The notes under the pieces are model-generated. The model was not told the origin of the DNA, did no database searches, and saw only the letters and a list, made by a program, of their open reading frames with translations. Positions 38,783 to 48,925 of a DNA stretch of 49,218 bases are shown piece by piece. The position numbers and the translations under genes were made by a program. The first letter of the stretch is position 1. Every line of letters begins with the position of its first letter. The stretch comes from Actinomycetota bacterium (lineage in GTDB: Bacteria > Actinomycetota > Actinomycetes > Propionibacteriales > Propionibacteriaceae). The stretch spans positions 1 to 49,218 of the forward strand of contig JAIUOR010000019.1 of the NCBI GenBank assembly GCA_020161795.1. The letters are read 5' to 3'.

Positions 38783-39472
38783 GTGTTCCTCGCCTCCTTC
38801 GCAGCCGGTCCGTGGCAGGCCAACTGCTACCTGATCGCGCCCGCTGCGGGGGCCGAATGCGTCATCGTCGATGCCGGCGTGGAGGCCGCGGACGGCGTGA
38901 AGGCGCTGCTCGCCGAGCATTCCCTGACCCCGGCCGCGGTGCTGGCCACCCACGGCCACATCGACCACATCGGCTCGGCGGCCGGCCTCGCCGACGAGTA
39001 CGGCGTGGAGCTGTGGGTGCACCCCGCCGACCGGCACCTGCTGACCGATCCCGCCGCCGGCCTGACCCCGGACAGCCGCGCGTTGCTGGCGCAGTACCTG
39101 CCGGGGCCCTTCGCCGAGCCGAGGCTGCTGCGCTTCTTCGCCGAGGAGGGGGTGGAGGTGGCCGGCCTGGAGTTCAGCGTCCGGCACGCGCCCGGCCATA
39201 CCGCCGGCTGCGTCCTCCTGGGCATCGACTACCCGGGCCACGACCAGATCGACCAGGTCGTGTTCAGCGGTGACGTGCTGTTCGCCGGCTCGATCGGACG
39301 CACCGATCTGCCCGGCGGCGATCCCGAGGTGATGCGGCAGAGCCTGGCCGGCCCCGTCCTGGCCATCCCGGACGCCACCGCCGTGCTACCCGGCCACGGC
39401 CCGCAATCCACCATGGCGCGCGAGCGTGCCACCAACCCCTACCTGCAACCCGCCTTCCTGAGGATCCGATGA
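38783..39472 (+). CDS. Metallo-beta-lactamase-fold hydrolase (glyoxalase II-like)
   Basis: A 229 aa hydrolase with the complete two-zinc site: THGHIDHIG (His57, His59, Asp61, His62), HAPGHTAG, FSGDVLFAGSIGR and a final PGHGPQST. The family includes hydroxyacylglutathione hydrolases, but actinomycetes lack glutathione, so the natural substrate is probably another thioester or ester. The start is GTG 38783 with its own -10 box. The stop overlaps the hisS ATG, so it is co-translated with histidyl-tRNA synthetase. Confidence 0.88.
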   Translation: MFLASFAAGPWQANCYLIAPAAGAECVIVDAGVEAADGVKALLAEHSLTPAAVLATHGHIDHIGSAAGLADEYGVELWVHPADRHLLTDPAAGLTPDSRALLAQYLPGPFAEPRLLRFFAEEGVEVAGLEFSVRHAPGHTAGCVLLGIDYPGHDQIDQVVFSGDVLFAGSIGRTDLPGGDPEVMRQSLAGPVLAIPDATAVLPGHGPQSTMARERATNPYLQPAFLRIR

Positions 39473-40803
39473 GCCGACCCAAGCCCCTCTCGGGCTTCCC
39501 CGAGTTCCTGCCTGCCGCCCGGATCGTCGAGCAGCGGGTGCTGGCCAGCCTGGCCGAGACCTTCGAGCTGCACGGCTTCGCCTCGATCGAGACCCGCGCC
39601 CTGGAACCGATGAGCCAGCTGGCCCGCAAGGGCGAGATCGACAAGGAGATCTACGTCGTCCGGCGGCTGCAGGCCGAACGCCACGGCGGCGGGAACGACG
39701 CCGACGAGCTGGGGCTGCACTTCGACCTCACCGTCCCGTTCGCCCGGTACGTGCTGGAGAACTCCGGCCACCTGAACTTCCCGCTGCGCCGCTACCAGAT
39801 CCAGAAGGTGTGGCGCGGTGAACGCCCGCAGGAGGGCCGGTACCGGGAGTTCTGCCAGGCTGACATCGACGTGGTGGGCTCCGACACCCTGGCCGCCCAC
39901 CACGATGTCGAGGTGGCCCGGGTGATCCTGGAGGCGCTGGAGCGGTTGCACACCGATTTCGGCGTGCCGCCGGTGCTGATGCGGGTGAACAACCGCCGGC
40001 TCGCCGAGGGCTTCTACCGGGGCCTGGGCATCGAGGATCACATGGCGGTGCTGCAGCGGGTCGACAAGCTGGACAAGATCGGCCCGGCCGCGGTCGCCGA
40101 ACTGCTGACCGGCGAACTCGGGCTGGGTGCCGCGGTCGCCGAGGCCTGCCTGGGGCTGGCCACCATCTCCTCGGCCGACGACTCCTTCGTCGAGCGGGTG
40201 CGGGCCCTCGGCGTCCAGCACGAGTTGCTGGACGAGGGGCTGGCGCAGCTCGCCGAGGTGGTGCGGGCCGGCCAGGAAGCGGTTCCGGGACGGATCGTGG
40301 CCGACCTGAAGATCGCCCGAGGGCTGGACTACTACACCGGCACCGTCTACGAGACCGAACTTCAGGGGTACGAGAGCCTCGGCTCGGTCTGCTCCGGCGG
40401 CCGCTACGACTCGCTCGCCTCCGACGGCCGGACGACCTATCCCGGGGTCGGCCTGTCGATCGGCGTGACCCGGATCCTGGTGCCGCTGCTGGCCAAGGGC
40501 GCCGTGGCCGCGTCGCGGTCGGTGCCCAGCTGCGTCCTGGTCGCGGTGGACGCCGAGGAGACCCGGGGCGAGGCGGACGCTGTCGCCGCCCGGCTGCGTG
40601 CCCGCGGCATCCCCACCGAGGTCGCTCCGAAGGCCGACCGCTTCGGCAAGCAGATCCGCTACGCCGACCGGCGCGGCATCCCCTTCGTCTGGTTCTCCTC
40701 CAACGAGGTGAAGGACATACGTTCCGGCGAACAGGTCCCCGCCGACCCGGACGCCTGGCTGCCGCCCGCCGAGGATCTGCGTCCGGTGGTGAGGTCGTCA
40801 TGA
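39469..40803 (+). CDS. hisS: Histidyl-tRNA synthetase
   Basis: Class II synthetase of 444 aa charging tRNA-His. Motif 2 is in YQIQKVWRGERPQEGRYREFCQADID, the HisRS-specific arginine loop is in ARGLDYYTGTVYE, and motif 3 is near PGVGLSIGVTRIL. The C-terminal anticodon-binding domain runs from about 345 (VLVAVDAEE). ATG 39469 overlaps the metallo-hydrolase stop, and its own stop overlaps the ATG of a 30-codon ORF. aspS, which often follows hisS directly in actinomycetes, is here displaced by about 4.2 kb. Confidence 0.95.
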   Translation: MSRPKPLSGFPEFLPAARIVEQRVLASLAETFELHGFASIETRALEPMSQLARKGEIDKEIYVVRRLQAERHGGGNDADELGLHFDLTVPFARYVLENSGHLNFPLRRYQIQKVWRGERPQEGRYREFCQADIDVVGSDTLAAHHDVEVARVILEALERLHTDFGVPPVLMRVNNRRLAEGFYRGLGIEDHMAVLQRVDKLDKIGPAAVAELLTGELGLGAAVAEACLGLATISSADDSFVERVRALGVQHELLDEGLAQLAEVVRAGQEAVPGRIVADLKIARGLDYYTGTVYETELQGYESLGSVCSGGRYDSLASDGRTTYPGVGLSIGVTRILVPLLAKGAVAASRSVPSCVLVAVDAEETRGEADAVAARLRARGIPTEVAPKADRFGKQIRYADRRGIPFVWFSSNEVKDIRSGEQVPADPDAWLPPAEDLRPVVRSS

Positions 40804-40892
40804 TCATCTGGCGTGGCTGGGGGATCCCGTTCCAGTACTTCGGCATCCTGATCGGCCTGTGGGCGGTCGCCATGCCGATCCTGCTCAAGTGA
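40800..40892 (+). CDS. 30-codon membrane mini-ORF (possible truncated MIIWRGWG-family gene)
   Basis: ATG 40800 overlaps the hisS stop (ATGA); the product is a 30 aa peptide starting MIIWRGWGIP with one hydrophobic helix and ending PILLK. MIIWRGWG is the N-terminus of a widespread longer membrane-protein family as I remember it, so this may be the stump of such a gene cut by the adjacent insertion. It may equally be a functional single-span peptide, since it ends one base before the ABC transporter ATG and would couple hisS to it. Confidence 0.5.
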   Translation: MIIWRGWGIPFQYFGILIGLWAVAMPILLK

Positions 40893-40901
40893 CATGCCGA
40901 T
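40871..40901 (+). repeat. 9-bp direct repeat at the left edge of the ABC insert
   Basis: CATGCCGAT occurs at 40871-40879 and 40893-40901, 22 bases apart; the second copy contains the ABC subunit 1 start codon. It may mark a short duplication at the junction or be chance. Confidence 0.4.
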
Positions 40902-42600
40902 AAGCGGAGCAGCGGGGCGCGACCGCCCTCCGCCGACTCCGTGGCGCTATCTATGGTGGCTGGTCGCCAGCCAATGGGGGCGTGTGCTGCGGGGTGCTCT
41001 GCTCGGCAGCACCTGGATGATCGGGCTGACTGTCCCGCCGCTGCTTCTCGCGTTCGCGATCGATGACGGTCTTCGCGGCGGCTCGGCCGCGAGGCTCTGG
41101 ATGTGGGCGGGCGCCCTGCTTGTCATCGGGGTGGGCATCGCGGTGCTGGGGATCCTTCGGCACCGGACGATGACCAAGGTCCGGGTCTACGCGGCGCAGC
41201 AGACCATTCGCGCGACCGCGGGCCAGGCGATCCGGCTGGGCGCGTCGTTGCCGCGCGCGACCGCGGGTGAGGTTGCGACGATCGGTGTCGGCGACGCATG
41301 GACGATGGCACTGAGCCTGACGGCGACAGGACCGGGGGTCGGCGCCGTCGTCGCCTACCTCGTGATCGCGTATCAACTGCTCCGCATCTCGCCCCTGCTG
41401 GCCGCGGTCATCCTGATCGGGGTGCCTCTCCTGCTGCTTCTGCTCGGACCGTTCCTGGACCGCTTCCGTACCCATGGTGCGGAGTACCGGTCCGCGCAGG
41501 GTGTGCTCTCGGGGAGGGTGGTCGACATCGTCTCCGGCCTGGGGGTGCTGAACACGCTCGGCGGCAAATCGCTCTTCGCCGACCGGTGGGAGGTCGAGTC
41601 CGATGCTGTCCGGCGCACCGGGTACCGGCTGGCGGCCACGGAGAGCTGGATCCGGGCGGTCTCCGTGGGGCTGCCGGCGCTCCTGCTCGCGATCGTCATG
41701 TGGGTCAGTGCCCGGCTTGCCGCCCAGGGTGACATGTCCGTGGGCGACTTCGTTGCCGTCTACGGCTACGTCGCGGTGATCGTGGTGCCGGTCTCGTCCC
41801 TGATGGAGAGCACGATCGACATCAACCGGGCACTGGTCGCCGCACGACGGACCGTGGACTTCCTTTCGATCGAACCGCGGCCGCACGGCGTGGAGCCGGT
41901 GCGCGACGCCACCGCGGACCTGTTCGATCCCGTCTCGGGGCTGCGCGTGGAGAACGGGGAGTTCGTCGCGGTGGCCGCCTCCGATCGAGTCCAGGCAAAG
42001 CGGATCATCGAACGACTCGCGGGAATCGGACCGTCGGACGCCTGCTGGGGAGATCAACCGCTGACCGACGTCGAGCCTGCCCAGCTGCGGCGCCATGTTC
42101 TCCCGCTGGATGACAGCGATTTCCTGTTCGCCGGTCCACTCCATGAGTCCGTCTTCACCGACGGGAATGACACCAGCGCCACGCGGGAACGGATCGCCTT
42201 CGCGAGCGGCATCGATGAGATGCTCCGCGGCCTCGAGGGCAGTTGGGATGCGGAGATCACTGTTCGCGGAGGCAACCTCTCCGGCGGGCAACGCCAGCGA
42301 CTGCGGCTCGCCCGTGCCCTCGCTGCGGCCCCGCGCGTGCTGTTGGCCCTCGATCCGCTCTCGGCCGTCGACGCCATCACGGAGGGTCGGGTCGTGGAGC
42401 GCGTCCGGCAGGCACGACGCGGATCCACCACGGCCATCTTCAGCAACTCATCCACCGTTCTCGCCGCGGCGGACGTCGTGCACCTCGTCGAGGGAGGACG
42501 CGTTGTGGCGTCCGGGACGCACCGGAGTCTCGCGGAGTCGGACGCCCGCTACCGGACGCTCGTCAGCCGAGGAGCCTGGGACGAGGACGAGGGCCGATGA
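40894..42600 (+). CDS. ABC exporter half-transporter with degenerate ATPase site (subunit 1)
   Basis: A 568 aa fusion of a six-helix exporter membrane domain (about 15-310) and a nucleotide-binding domain (about 345-568). The ABC signature NLSGGQRQRL (461-470) is perfect. The Walker side has decayed: the P-loop region reads VAVAASDRVQAKR (358-370) with no GxxGxGKS, the Q-loop Gln is missing (LPLDDSD), the Walker B ends LALDP with Pro488 in place of the catalytic Glu, and the switch His is absent (IFSNSS). It cannot hydrolyse ATP alone and must pair with subunit 2. Leu codons are mostly CTC rather than the CTG of neighbouring genes, a sign of transfer. It is coupled to the mini-ORF and, by ATGA, to subunit 2. 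Confidence 0.9.
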   Translation: MPISGAAGRDRPPPTPWRYLWWLVASQWGRVLRGALLGSTWMIGLTVPPLLLAFAIDDGLRGGSAARLWMWAGALLVIGVGIAVLGILRHRTMTKVRVYAAQQTIRATAGQAIRLGASLPRATAGEVATIGVGDAWTMALSLTATGPGVGAVVAYLVIAYQLLRISPLLAAVILIGVPLLLLLLGPFLDRFRTHGAEYRSAQGVLSGRVVDIVSGLGVLNTLGGKSLFADRWEVESDAVRRTGYRLAATESWIRAVSVGLPALLLAIVMWVSARLAAQGDMSVGDFVAVYGYVAVIVVPVSSLMESTIDINRALVAARRTVDFLSIEPRPHGVEPVRDATADLFDPVSGLRVENGEFVAVAASDRVQAKRIIERLAGIGPSDACWGDQPLTDVEPAQLRRHVLPLDDSDFLFAGPLHESVFTDGNDTSATRERIAFASGIDEMLRGLEGSWDAEITVRGGNLSGGQRQRLRLARALAAAPRVLLALDPLSAVDAITEGRVVERVRQARRGSTTAIFSNSSTVLAAADVVHLVEGGRVVASGTHRSLAESDARYRTLVSRGAWDEDEGR

Positions 42601-44348
42601 CCAGCGAGCCGAGTTCGGGGTTACCGATCGCGTCGCTCCACGACGTGGGACGCGCCGCAGTGCGGTTGATCCGAGCGAATCTGGGGATGTTCGCCCTTAC
42701 GGTCGGGTTCGGAGTGGTCGCCGCCGCGCTCTCGCTGGCCCCGCCGTGGCTGGCCGGGATCGTGATCAACCACATCCAGCGAGGCGCCAGCGTCACGGAC
42801 GTGGATCGGTACGGGATCGCGCTCGTCGCGCTGGCGCTTCTGCAGTTGCTGATCTCGCGGTACTCGTTCCTGTTCACGGCGCGATTCGGGCAGCGGACGT
42901 CGCAGCGTCTGCGTCGCTCGATGGTCGATCGCGTGCTCAACCTTCCGGCCCGAACCGTTCACAAGGCGGACACCGGGGACCTCATGGTTCGCACGACCAG
43001 GGACACCGAGAACGTGACCGGGATTCTCAGCAACGCTGCCCCAGAGATGCTGATCGCGATCGTGCAGGTCGTGCTGACCTTCGTGTTCATCGCCATCCTG
43101 AGCCCTCTGCTCGCCCTGGTCACGGTCATCGGGCTGCTCGGCATCGTCGTGGTCACGCGCTGGTACCTGCGCCGAGCGACGCCCGCCTACCTGGCCGAAG
43201 CGGCTGGGCACGCCGAGTTCGCCGAGAGCCTCGCCGCGACGACCAGCGGAGCACGGACCATCGAGCTCTACGGGCTTCAACATCGGCGACAGCAGGACGC
43301 GACGCACCGCGCCGCGTCCGCCCGCGCGGCGCAGTTCGCCACACTGCGGCTGCGCACCGTGCTCTTCCCGGCGGTGGACATCTCCTACGCCGTCGCTCTC
43401 GTCCTCGTCCTGCTCGTCGGCGCCTGGCTGTACGGGGCCAACGGCATCGCGCTCGGGTCGCTCATCGCGATCCTGCTCTACGTTCACCAGATCAGCGGCC
43501 CGTTCGACACGGTCCTGCTCTGGCTGGAGTCGCTGCAGAGCGGCATCGCCTCCTTCGCCCGCATCGAAGGACTCGCCGCCGCGGGCCTGACCACCACGGC
43601 CCCGGCGACCGGGAGCCCTTCTGGATCAGGCGTCACCGTCACCGCTGTGACCTTCGCCTATGAACGCGGACCCACCGTGCTCCACGGGATCGACCTCGAC
43701 ATCCAGCCCGGAGAGCGCCTCGTCATCGTCGGGGCGTCCGGCGCAGGGAAGTCGACGCTCGCCCGACTCCTGGTCGGCTTCGAAGAACCTGCCACCGGCT
43801 CTGTCACTCTCGGCGGCGTCGAGGCGTCCACCCTCCCGGTAGAGGTCCGGCGCTCTCACGTTGCGCTCGTCACCCAGGAACAGCACCTCTTTCACGACAC
43901 CATCCGCACCAACCTCCTCCTCGCCCGTCCGACCGCCACCGACCAGGATCTCCACGCCGCGATGAACGCGGTCGGTGCGCACTGGATCGGTGCGCTTCCT
44001 GACGGCCTCGACACGAAGGTCGGCGCGGACGACGAGTTCTCGGGGGCCCATGCGCAGCAGATCGCCCTCGCTCGCGTGCTCCTCGCCGATCCGCAGACCG
44101 TCGTCCTCGACGAAGCGACCTCTCTGCTCACCCCGGGCTCCGCAAGCAACATCGAACGATCGCTGTGGTCAGTGCTGGCCGGTCGGACCGTGATCACCGT
44201 CGCGCACCGGCTCTCCACCGCGCAGGACGCCGACCGCATCGCGGTCATGGACGACGGCAGGATCCGCGAGCTCGGCAGTCACGAGGAGCTCCTCGCGCAG
44301 GACGGAATCTACGCGCGGCTCTGGCGCACCTGGCACTCAACCGGGTAG
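42597..44348 (+). CDS. ABC exporter half-transporter with intact Walker motifs (subunit 2)
   Basis: A 583 aa exporter with six membrane helices (about 30-320) and an ATPase domain (about 345-583). Walker A GASGAGKST (379-387), Q-loop Gln427, Walker B VVLDEAT with Glu506 and switch His537 (VAHRLS) are all intact, but the signature is decayed to FSGAHAQQ (481-488) instead of LSGGQRQ. It therefore complements subunit 1 exactly: one full ATP site from this Walker side and the partner's signature, and one dead site. The substrate is unknown; relatives export drugs, lipids or peptides. It shares the CTC-biased codon use of subunit 1 and overlaps it in ATGA. Confidence 0.92.
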   Translation: MTSEPSSGLPIASLHDVGRAAVRLIRANLGMFALTVGFGVVAAALSLAPPWLAGIVINHIQRGASVTDVDRYGIALVALALLQLLISRYSFLFTARFGQRTSQRLRRSMVDRVLNLPARTVHKADTGDLMVRTTRDTENVTGILSNAAPEMLIAIVQVVLTFVFIAILSPLLALVTVIGLLGIVVVTRWYLRRATPAYLAEAAGHAEFAESLAATTSGARTIELYGLQHRRQQDATHRAASARAAQFATLRLRTVLFPAVDISYAVALVLVLLVGAWLYGANGIALGSLIAILLYVHQISGPFDTVLLWLESLQSGIASFARIEGLAAAGLTTTAPATGSPSGSGVTVTAVTFAYERGPTVLHGIDLDIQPGERLVIVGASGAGKSTLARLLVGFEEPATGSVTLGGVEASTLPVEVRRSHVALVTQEQHLFHDTIRTNLLLARPTATDQDLHAAMNAVGAHWIGALPDGLDTKVGADDEFSGAHAQQIALARVLLADPQTVVLDEATSLLTPGSASNIERSLWSVLAGRTVITVAHRLSTAQDADRIAVMDDGRIRELGSHEELLAQDGIYARLWRTWHSTG

Positions 44349-44369
44349 GTCGGCGCCGCTCGCCATGGG

Positions 44370-44375
44370 TATCCT
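44370..44375 (+). promoter_or_regulatory. Putative -10 box of the DUF1992 gene
   Basis: TATCCT fits TANNNT in the 81-base gap after the ABC genes and would give a leader of about 50 nt with GGGAG before GTG 44430. Confidence 0.25.
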
Positions 44376-44429
44376 GGGGCTGGAGGACACCAGTCGCGCC
44401 CCGACGACTGGCATAGACGGGAGCCTCGC

Positions 44430-44888
44430 GTGGAAAAGATCGAGTCCGCGATCGAGCAGGCGATTCAACGCGGCGAGTTCGACAATCTACCCGGCGCAGG
44501 TAAGCCGATTGCCGGCCTGGGCGACCATCACGACCCGGACTGGTGGATCCGTCGCAGGATTCAGACCGAGCAACTGACCGGGCTAGGGCCTCCGGCCCTG
44601 ACTTTGCGCGTGGAGGCTGTGGAGCTCCCAGACCGCCTCGACCTGCTGCAACGGGAGGCGGACGTCCGGGAGGCTGTGGAGGACTTCAACAAGCGCGTAG
44701 TTCGGGCGCGAATGCAATTGCAGGGCGGGCCGCCAGTCATCACTCCGACTCGGGATGTCGACGCGGAGGTCGTGGCGTGGCGCGACCGGCGAACGGCGCG
44801 ACACTCAGCCGAGGAGGATGCACGCGAGCGGCCGCGATCGGATCAGAAGCCCGCCAGAGCACGATGGTGGCGACGCTCAGCGCTGTGA
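44430..44888 (+). CDS. DUF1992 (DnaJ-homologue C28-like) protein
   Basis: A 152 aa protein with the DUF1992 domain at the N-terminus: KIESAIEQAIQRGEFDNLPGAGKPI, then DPDWWIRRRIQ and a helical Arg/Glu-rich tail ending RARWWRRSAL. The domain is found in eukaryotic DNAJC28 and many bacteria; the function is unknown. GTG 44430 has GGGAG upstream. Its codon use is less G/C-biased than neighbours (ATT, CTA, CAA occur), so it may belong to the same acquired segment as the ABC genes. Confidence 0.8.
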   Translation: MEKIESAIEQAIQRGEFDNLPGAGKPIAGLGDHHDPDWWIRRRIQTEQLTGLGPPALTLRVEAVELPDRLDLLQREADVREAVEDFNKRVVRARMQLQGGPPVITPTRDVDAEVVAWRDRRTARHSAEEDARERPRSDQKPARARWWRRSAL

Positions 44889-44899
44889 GAAGGCGCGCG

Positions 44900-44956
44900 A
44901 TGCAGGAGCTGATCCGGAATCTCCTCAGTTTCATCGCGCCCACGGCCGGGGACTAG
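44900..44956 (+). CDS. 18-codon mini-ORF before aspS
   Basis: ATG 44900 has AGAAGG about seven bases upstream and encodes MQELIRNLLSFIAPTAGD, a short amphipathic peptide. Its final codons overlap the putative aspS -10 box. It could be a chance ORF, a remnant or a small protein; nothing beyond the ribosome binding site supports it. Confidence 0.2.
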   Translation: MQELIRNLLSFIAPTAGD

Positions 44957-44959
44957 GCT
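44954..44959 (+). promoter_or_regulatory. Putative -10 box of aspS
   Basis: TAGGCT would give a leader of about 42 nt ending in AGAAGGGAAG, a good ribosome binding site before ATG 45008. Confidence 0.4.
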
Positions 44960-45007
44960 TGGCAGAACGCGCCCGCACCGTCTATGCGGGGCTGAGAAGG
45001 GAAGAAC

Positions 45008-46795
<1,788 letters not shown>

Positions 46796-46807
46796 GCACG
46801 GATACAG

Positions 46808-46842
46808 CAGCGCCCCGGGATCTCCCCGGGGCGCTGTGTCTT
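46808..46842. terminator. Intrinsic terminator between aspS and padR
   Basis: A perfect 12-bp stem (CAGCGCCCCGGG at 46808-46819 and its complement at 46825-46836) with a 5-base loop, followed by TGTCTT. It lies between convergent genes and could stop transcription from both sides, though the T tract is weak in either direction. Confidence 0.8.
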
Positions 46843-46847
46843 GTGGG

Positions 46848-47480
46848 TTACCGCAGGTCGTCGGCGTTGGGGGTGCCGGGCTCGGCGGCCAGCAGGCCGT
46901 AGATCCGGCGCCGGGCGTCGGCGACGATCGCCGCGGCGGTCTCCAGGTGCTCGGGGTTGCCGTTGCGGGCCAGCTCCTTGGCGGCGCCCGCCAGACCGGC
47001 GAACTCCTGCCACAGCGCCTTCATCGCCTCCGGCGAACCACCCGGGAAGCGAGCGTTGACCGCCTCCCACGGAGCCTCGATGTGCTCGGCGGCCTGGCGG
47101 CCGGCCTCGGTGAGCCGGAAGGCCTTCTGGCCGTCGTTGTCGAAGGACTCGATCAGCCCCTCGTCCTCCAGTTGGGCCAGCGCGGGGTAGACCGCGCCGG
47201 GGCTGGGCCGCCACATGCCACCGGTGCGCTCGTCCAGCGCCTGCATCATCTGGTAGCCGTTCAGTGGCTGGTCGACCAGCAGCGCGAGGATCGACTCGCG
47301 TACCTGCCCGCGGCGATTGCGGCCGCCGCGTCGGCCCGGACCGCCGGGCATGGGGCCGAAGCCCGGACCGAAACCGCCGAAGCCGGGGCCGAAGCCGCCG
47401 AACTCGCGTGGCCCGCGGTGTCCGCGGTGCCGTCCTTGGGGGCCTTGGCCGCCCCATTCCGGATTCATCGGAAAGTTCAT
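46848..47480 (-). CDS. PadR family transcriptional regulator with Gly-rich N-terminal tail
   Basis: A 210 aa repressor. The PadR winged helix starts near residue 60 (VRESILALLVDQPLNGYQMMQALDERTGGMWRPSPGAVYPALAQLEDEGLIE) and is followed by a helical dimerisation domain. The first 58 residues are low-complexity, rich in Gly, Phe, Pro and Arg with repeated GGFGPGF units and a GRRGGRNRRG basic end, likely a disordered extra DNA- or RNA-contact tail. A perfect AGGAGG (47485-47490) precedes ATG 47480. PadR proteins usually repress their own promoter and a nearby transporter; no transporter is adjacent. Divergent from rarA. Confidence 0.9.
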   Translation of the reverse strand: MNFPMNPEWGGQGPQGRHRGHRGPREFGGFGPGFGGFGPGFGPMPGGPGRRGGRNRRGQVRESILALLVDQPLNGYQMMQALDERTGGMWRPSPGAVYPALAQLEDEGLIESFDNDGQKAFRLTEAGRQAAEHIEAPWEAVNARFPGGSPEAMKALWQEFAGLAGAAKELARNGNPEHLETAAAIVADARRRIYGLLAAEPGTPNADDLR

Positions 47481-47484
47481 GATT

Positions 47485-47490
47485 CCTCCT
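47485..47490 (-). promoter_or_regulatory. Consensus Shine-Dalgarno of padR
   Basis: AGGAGG on the minus strand, four bases before the ATG; it is the strongest ribosome binding site noticed in the window and settles the padR start. Confidence 0.75.
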
Positions 47491-47513
47491 AGTGAACTCT
47501 GTCGTTAGCTCAA

Positions 47514-47523
47514 CGATATATCG
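47514..47523. promoter_or_regulatory. Candidate PadR operator
   Basis: CGATATATCG is a 10-bp perfect palindrome between the divergent padR and rarA starts, an unusual AT-rich island in this sequence. AT-rich ATAT-centred palindromes are typical PadR sites, so autoregulation is likely. Confidence 0.5.
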
Positions 47524-47547
47524 AAAACACATCGTACGCAAGTGCGG

Positions 47548-47553
47548 TAGCGT
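47548..47553 (+). promoter_or_regulatory. Putative -10 box for leaderless rarA transcript
   Basis: TAGCGT ends seven bases before GTG 47561, the same spacing seen at hisD and at 18909. Confidence 0.45.
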
Positions 47554-47560
47554 TCCTGGC

Positions 47561-48907
47561 GTGGAAGAGGATCTCTTCGGCAACGTCACTCCCGAGCCCG
47601 CCCGCCACGGCTCCCTCGGCGCGGCCGACCATGCCCAGCTGCCGCTGGCGGTACGGATGCGCCCACGCAGCCTGGACGAGATCGTCGGCCAGCAGCACCT
47701 GCTCGCCCCGGGCTCGCCGCTGCGCCGGCTGGCCGACGGCGACACCATGTCGGTCTTCCTGTGGGGGCCGCCCGGCGTGGGCAAGACCACCATCGCCGCG
47801 GTCGTGTCGCACAGCACGGACCGCCGTTTCGTCGAGATCTCCGCTGTCACCGCCGGCGTCCGGGAGGTGCGCGCCGAACTCGACACCGCCCGCCGCGAAC
47901 TCGCCCGCGGACGCAGCACCGTGCTCTTCGTGGACGAGGTGCACCGCTTCTCCAAGACCCAGCAGGACGTGCTGCTGCCGGCGGTGGAGAACCGGCTGGT
48001 CACCCTGATCGCCGCGACGACGGAGAACCCCTCCTTCTCGGTGATCTCGCCGCTGCTCTCACGTTCCCTGCTGCTCACCCTGAAGCCGCTCACCGAGGAC
48101 GACATCGGCGCGCTGATCGACCGGGCGCTGGCCGACGAACGCGGACTCGCCGGTGAGTTCACGCTGGCCGACGCGGCGCGCGGAGCCCTGCTGCGGCTGG
48201 CCGGTGGGGATGCCCGCCGGGCACTGACCTACCTGGAGGAGGCAGCCGCGGGAGCGCGCGCCCACGGCACCGACACGATCGACACCGGGATCATCTCCGC
48301 GGCTGTCGACCGGGCGGCCGTGCGCTACGACCGGGACGGCGACCAGCACTACGACGTGATCAGCGCCTTCATCAAGAGCGTCCGGGGCTCCGACGTCCAG
48401 GCCGCGCTGCACTACCTGGCCCGGATGATCGAGGCGGGGGAGGATCCCCGCTTCATCGCCCGCCGCCTGATCATCCTGGCCAGCGAGGACATCGGGATGG
48501 CCGCCCCGAGTGTGCTCCAGACCGCCGTGGCCGCCGCCGAGGCGGTGGCCATGATCGGCATGCCCGAGGGACGGATCACGCTGGCCCACGCCACCATCGC
48601 GGCGGCCATGGCCCCCAAGTCGAACGCGGTCATCACGGCGATCGAGGCCGCCCTGGCCGATGTCCGGGCCGGCCGGATCGGCACCGTCCCGCCGCACCTG
48701 CGCGACGCCCACTACGCCGGAGCCAAGGGTCTGGGGCACGGCGCCGGCTACCGGTATGCGCACGACCATCCTCACGGGGTGGCAGCTCAGCAGTACCTCC
48801 CCGACGAGCTCGAAGGAGCCCGCTACTACCAGCCCACCGAGCACGGCAACGAGGCCGCTCTGGCCGAGCGTCTGGCGGTATTGGAGCAGTTGCTGAAAGC
48901 GGAGTAG
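47561..48907 (+). CDS. rarA: Replication-associated recombination protein RarA (MgsA)
   Basis: AAA+ ATPase of 448 aa of the RarA/MgsA/WRNIP1 family, acting at stalled replication forks. Walker A is GPPGVGKTT (69-77), Walker B is LFVDEVHRF, sensor 1 ATTENPSF and the arginine finger region SPLLSR; the C-terminal tetramerisation region contains [22 protein letters not shown] and the conserved [12 protein letters not shown]...YLPDEL. GTG 47561 (VEEDLFGN) is preferred to the upstream in-frame start at 47492, which lies within the padR operator region. Confidence 0.93.
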   Translation: MEEDLFGNVTPEPARHGSLGAADHAQLPLAVRMRPRSLDEIVGQQHLLAPGSPLRRLADGDTMSVFLWGPPGVGKTTIAAVVSHSTDRRFVEISAVTAGVREVRAELDTARRELARGRSTVLFVDEVHRFSKTQQDVLLPAVENRLVTLIAATTENPSFSVISPLLSRSLLLTLKPLTEDDIGALIDRALADERGLAGEFTLADAARGALLRLAGGDARRALTYLEEAAAGARAHGTDTIDTGIISAAVDRAAVRYDRDGDQHYDVISAFIKSVRGSDVQAALHYLARMIEAGEDPRFIARRLIILASEDIGMAAPSVLQTAVAAAEAVAMIGMPEGRITLAHATIAAAMAPKSNAVITAIEAALADVRAGRIGTVPPHLRDAHYAGAKGLGHGAGYRYAHDHPHGVAAQQYLPDELEGARYYQPTEHGNEAALAERLAVLEQLLKAE

Positions 48908-48925
48908 GGCAGAGTCCCCCTGCGA

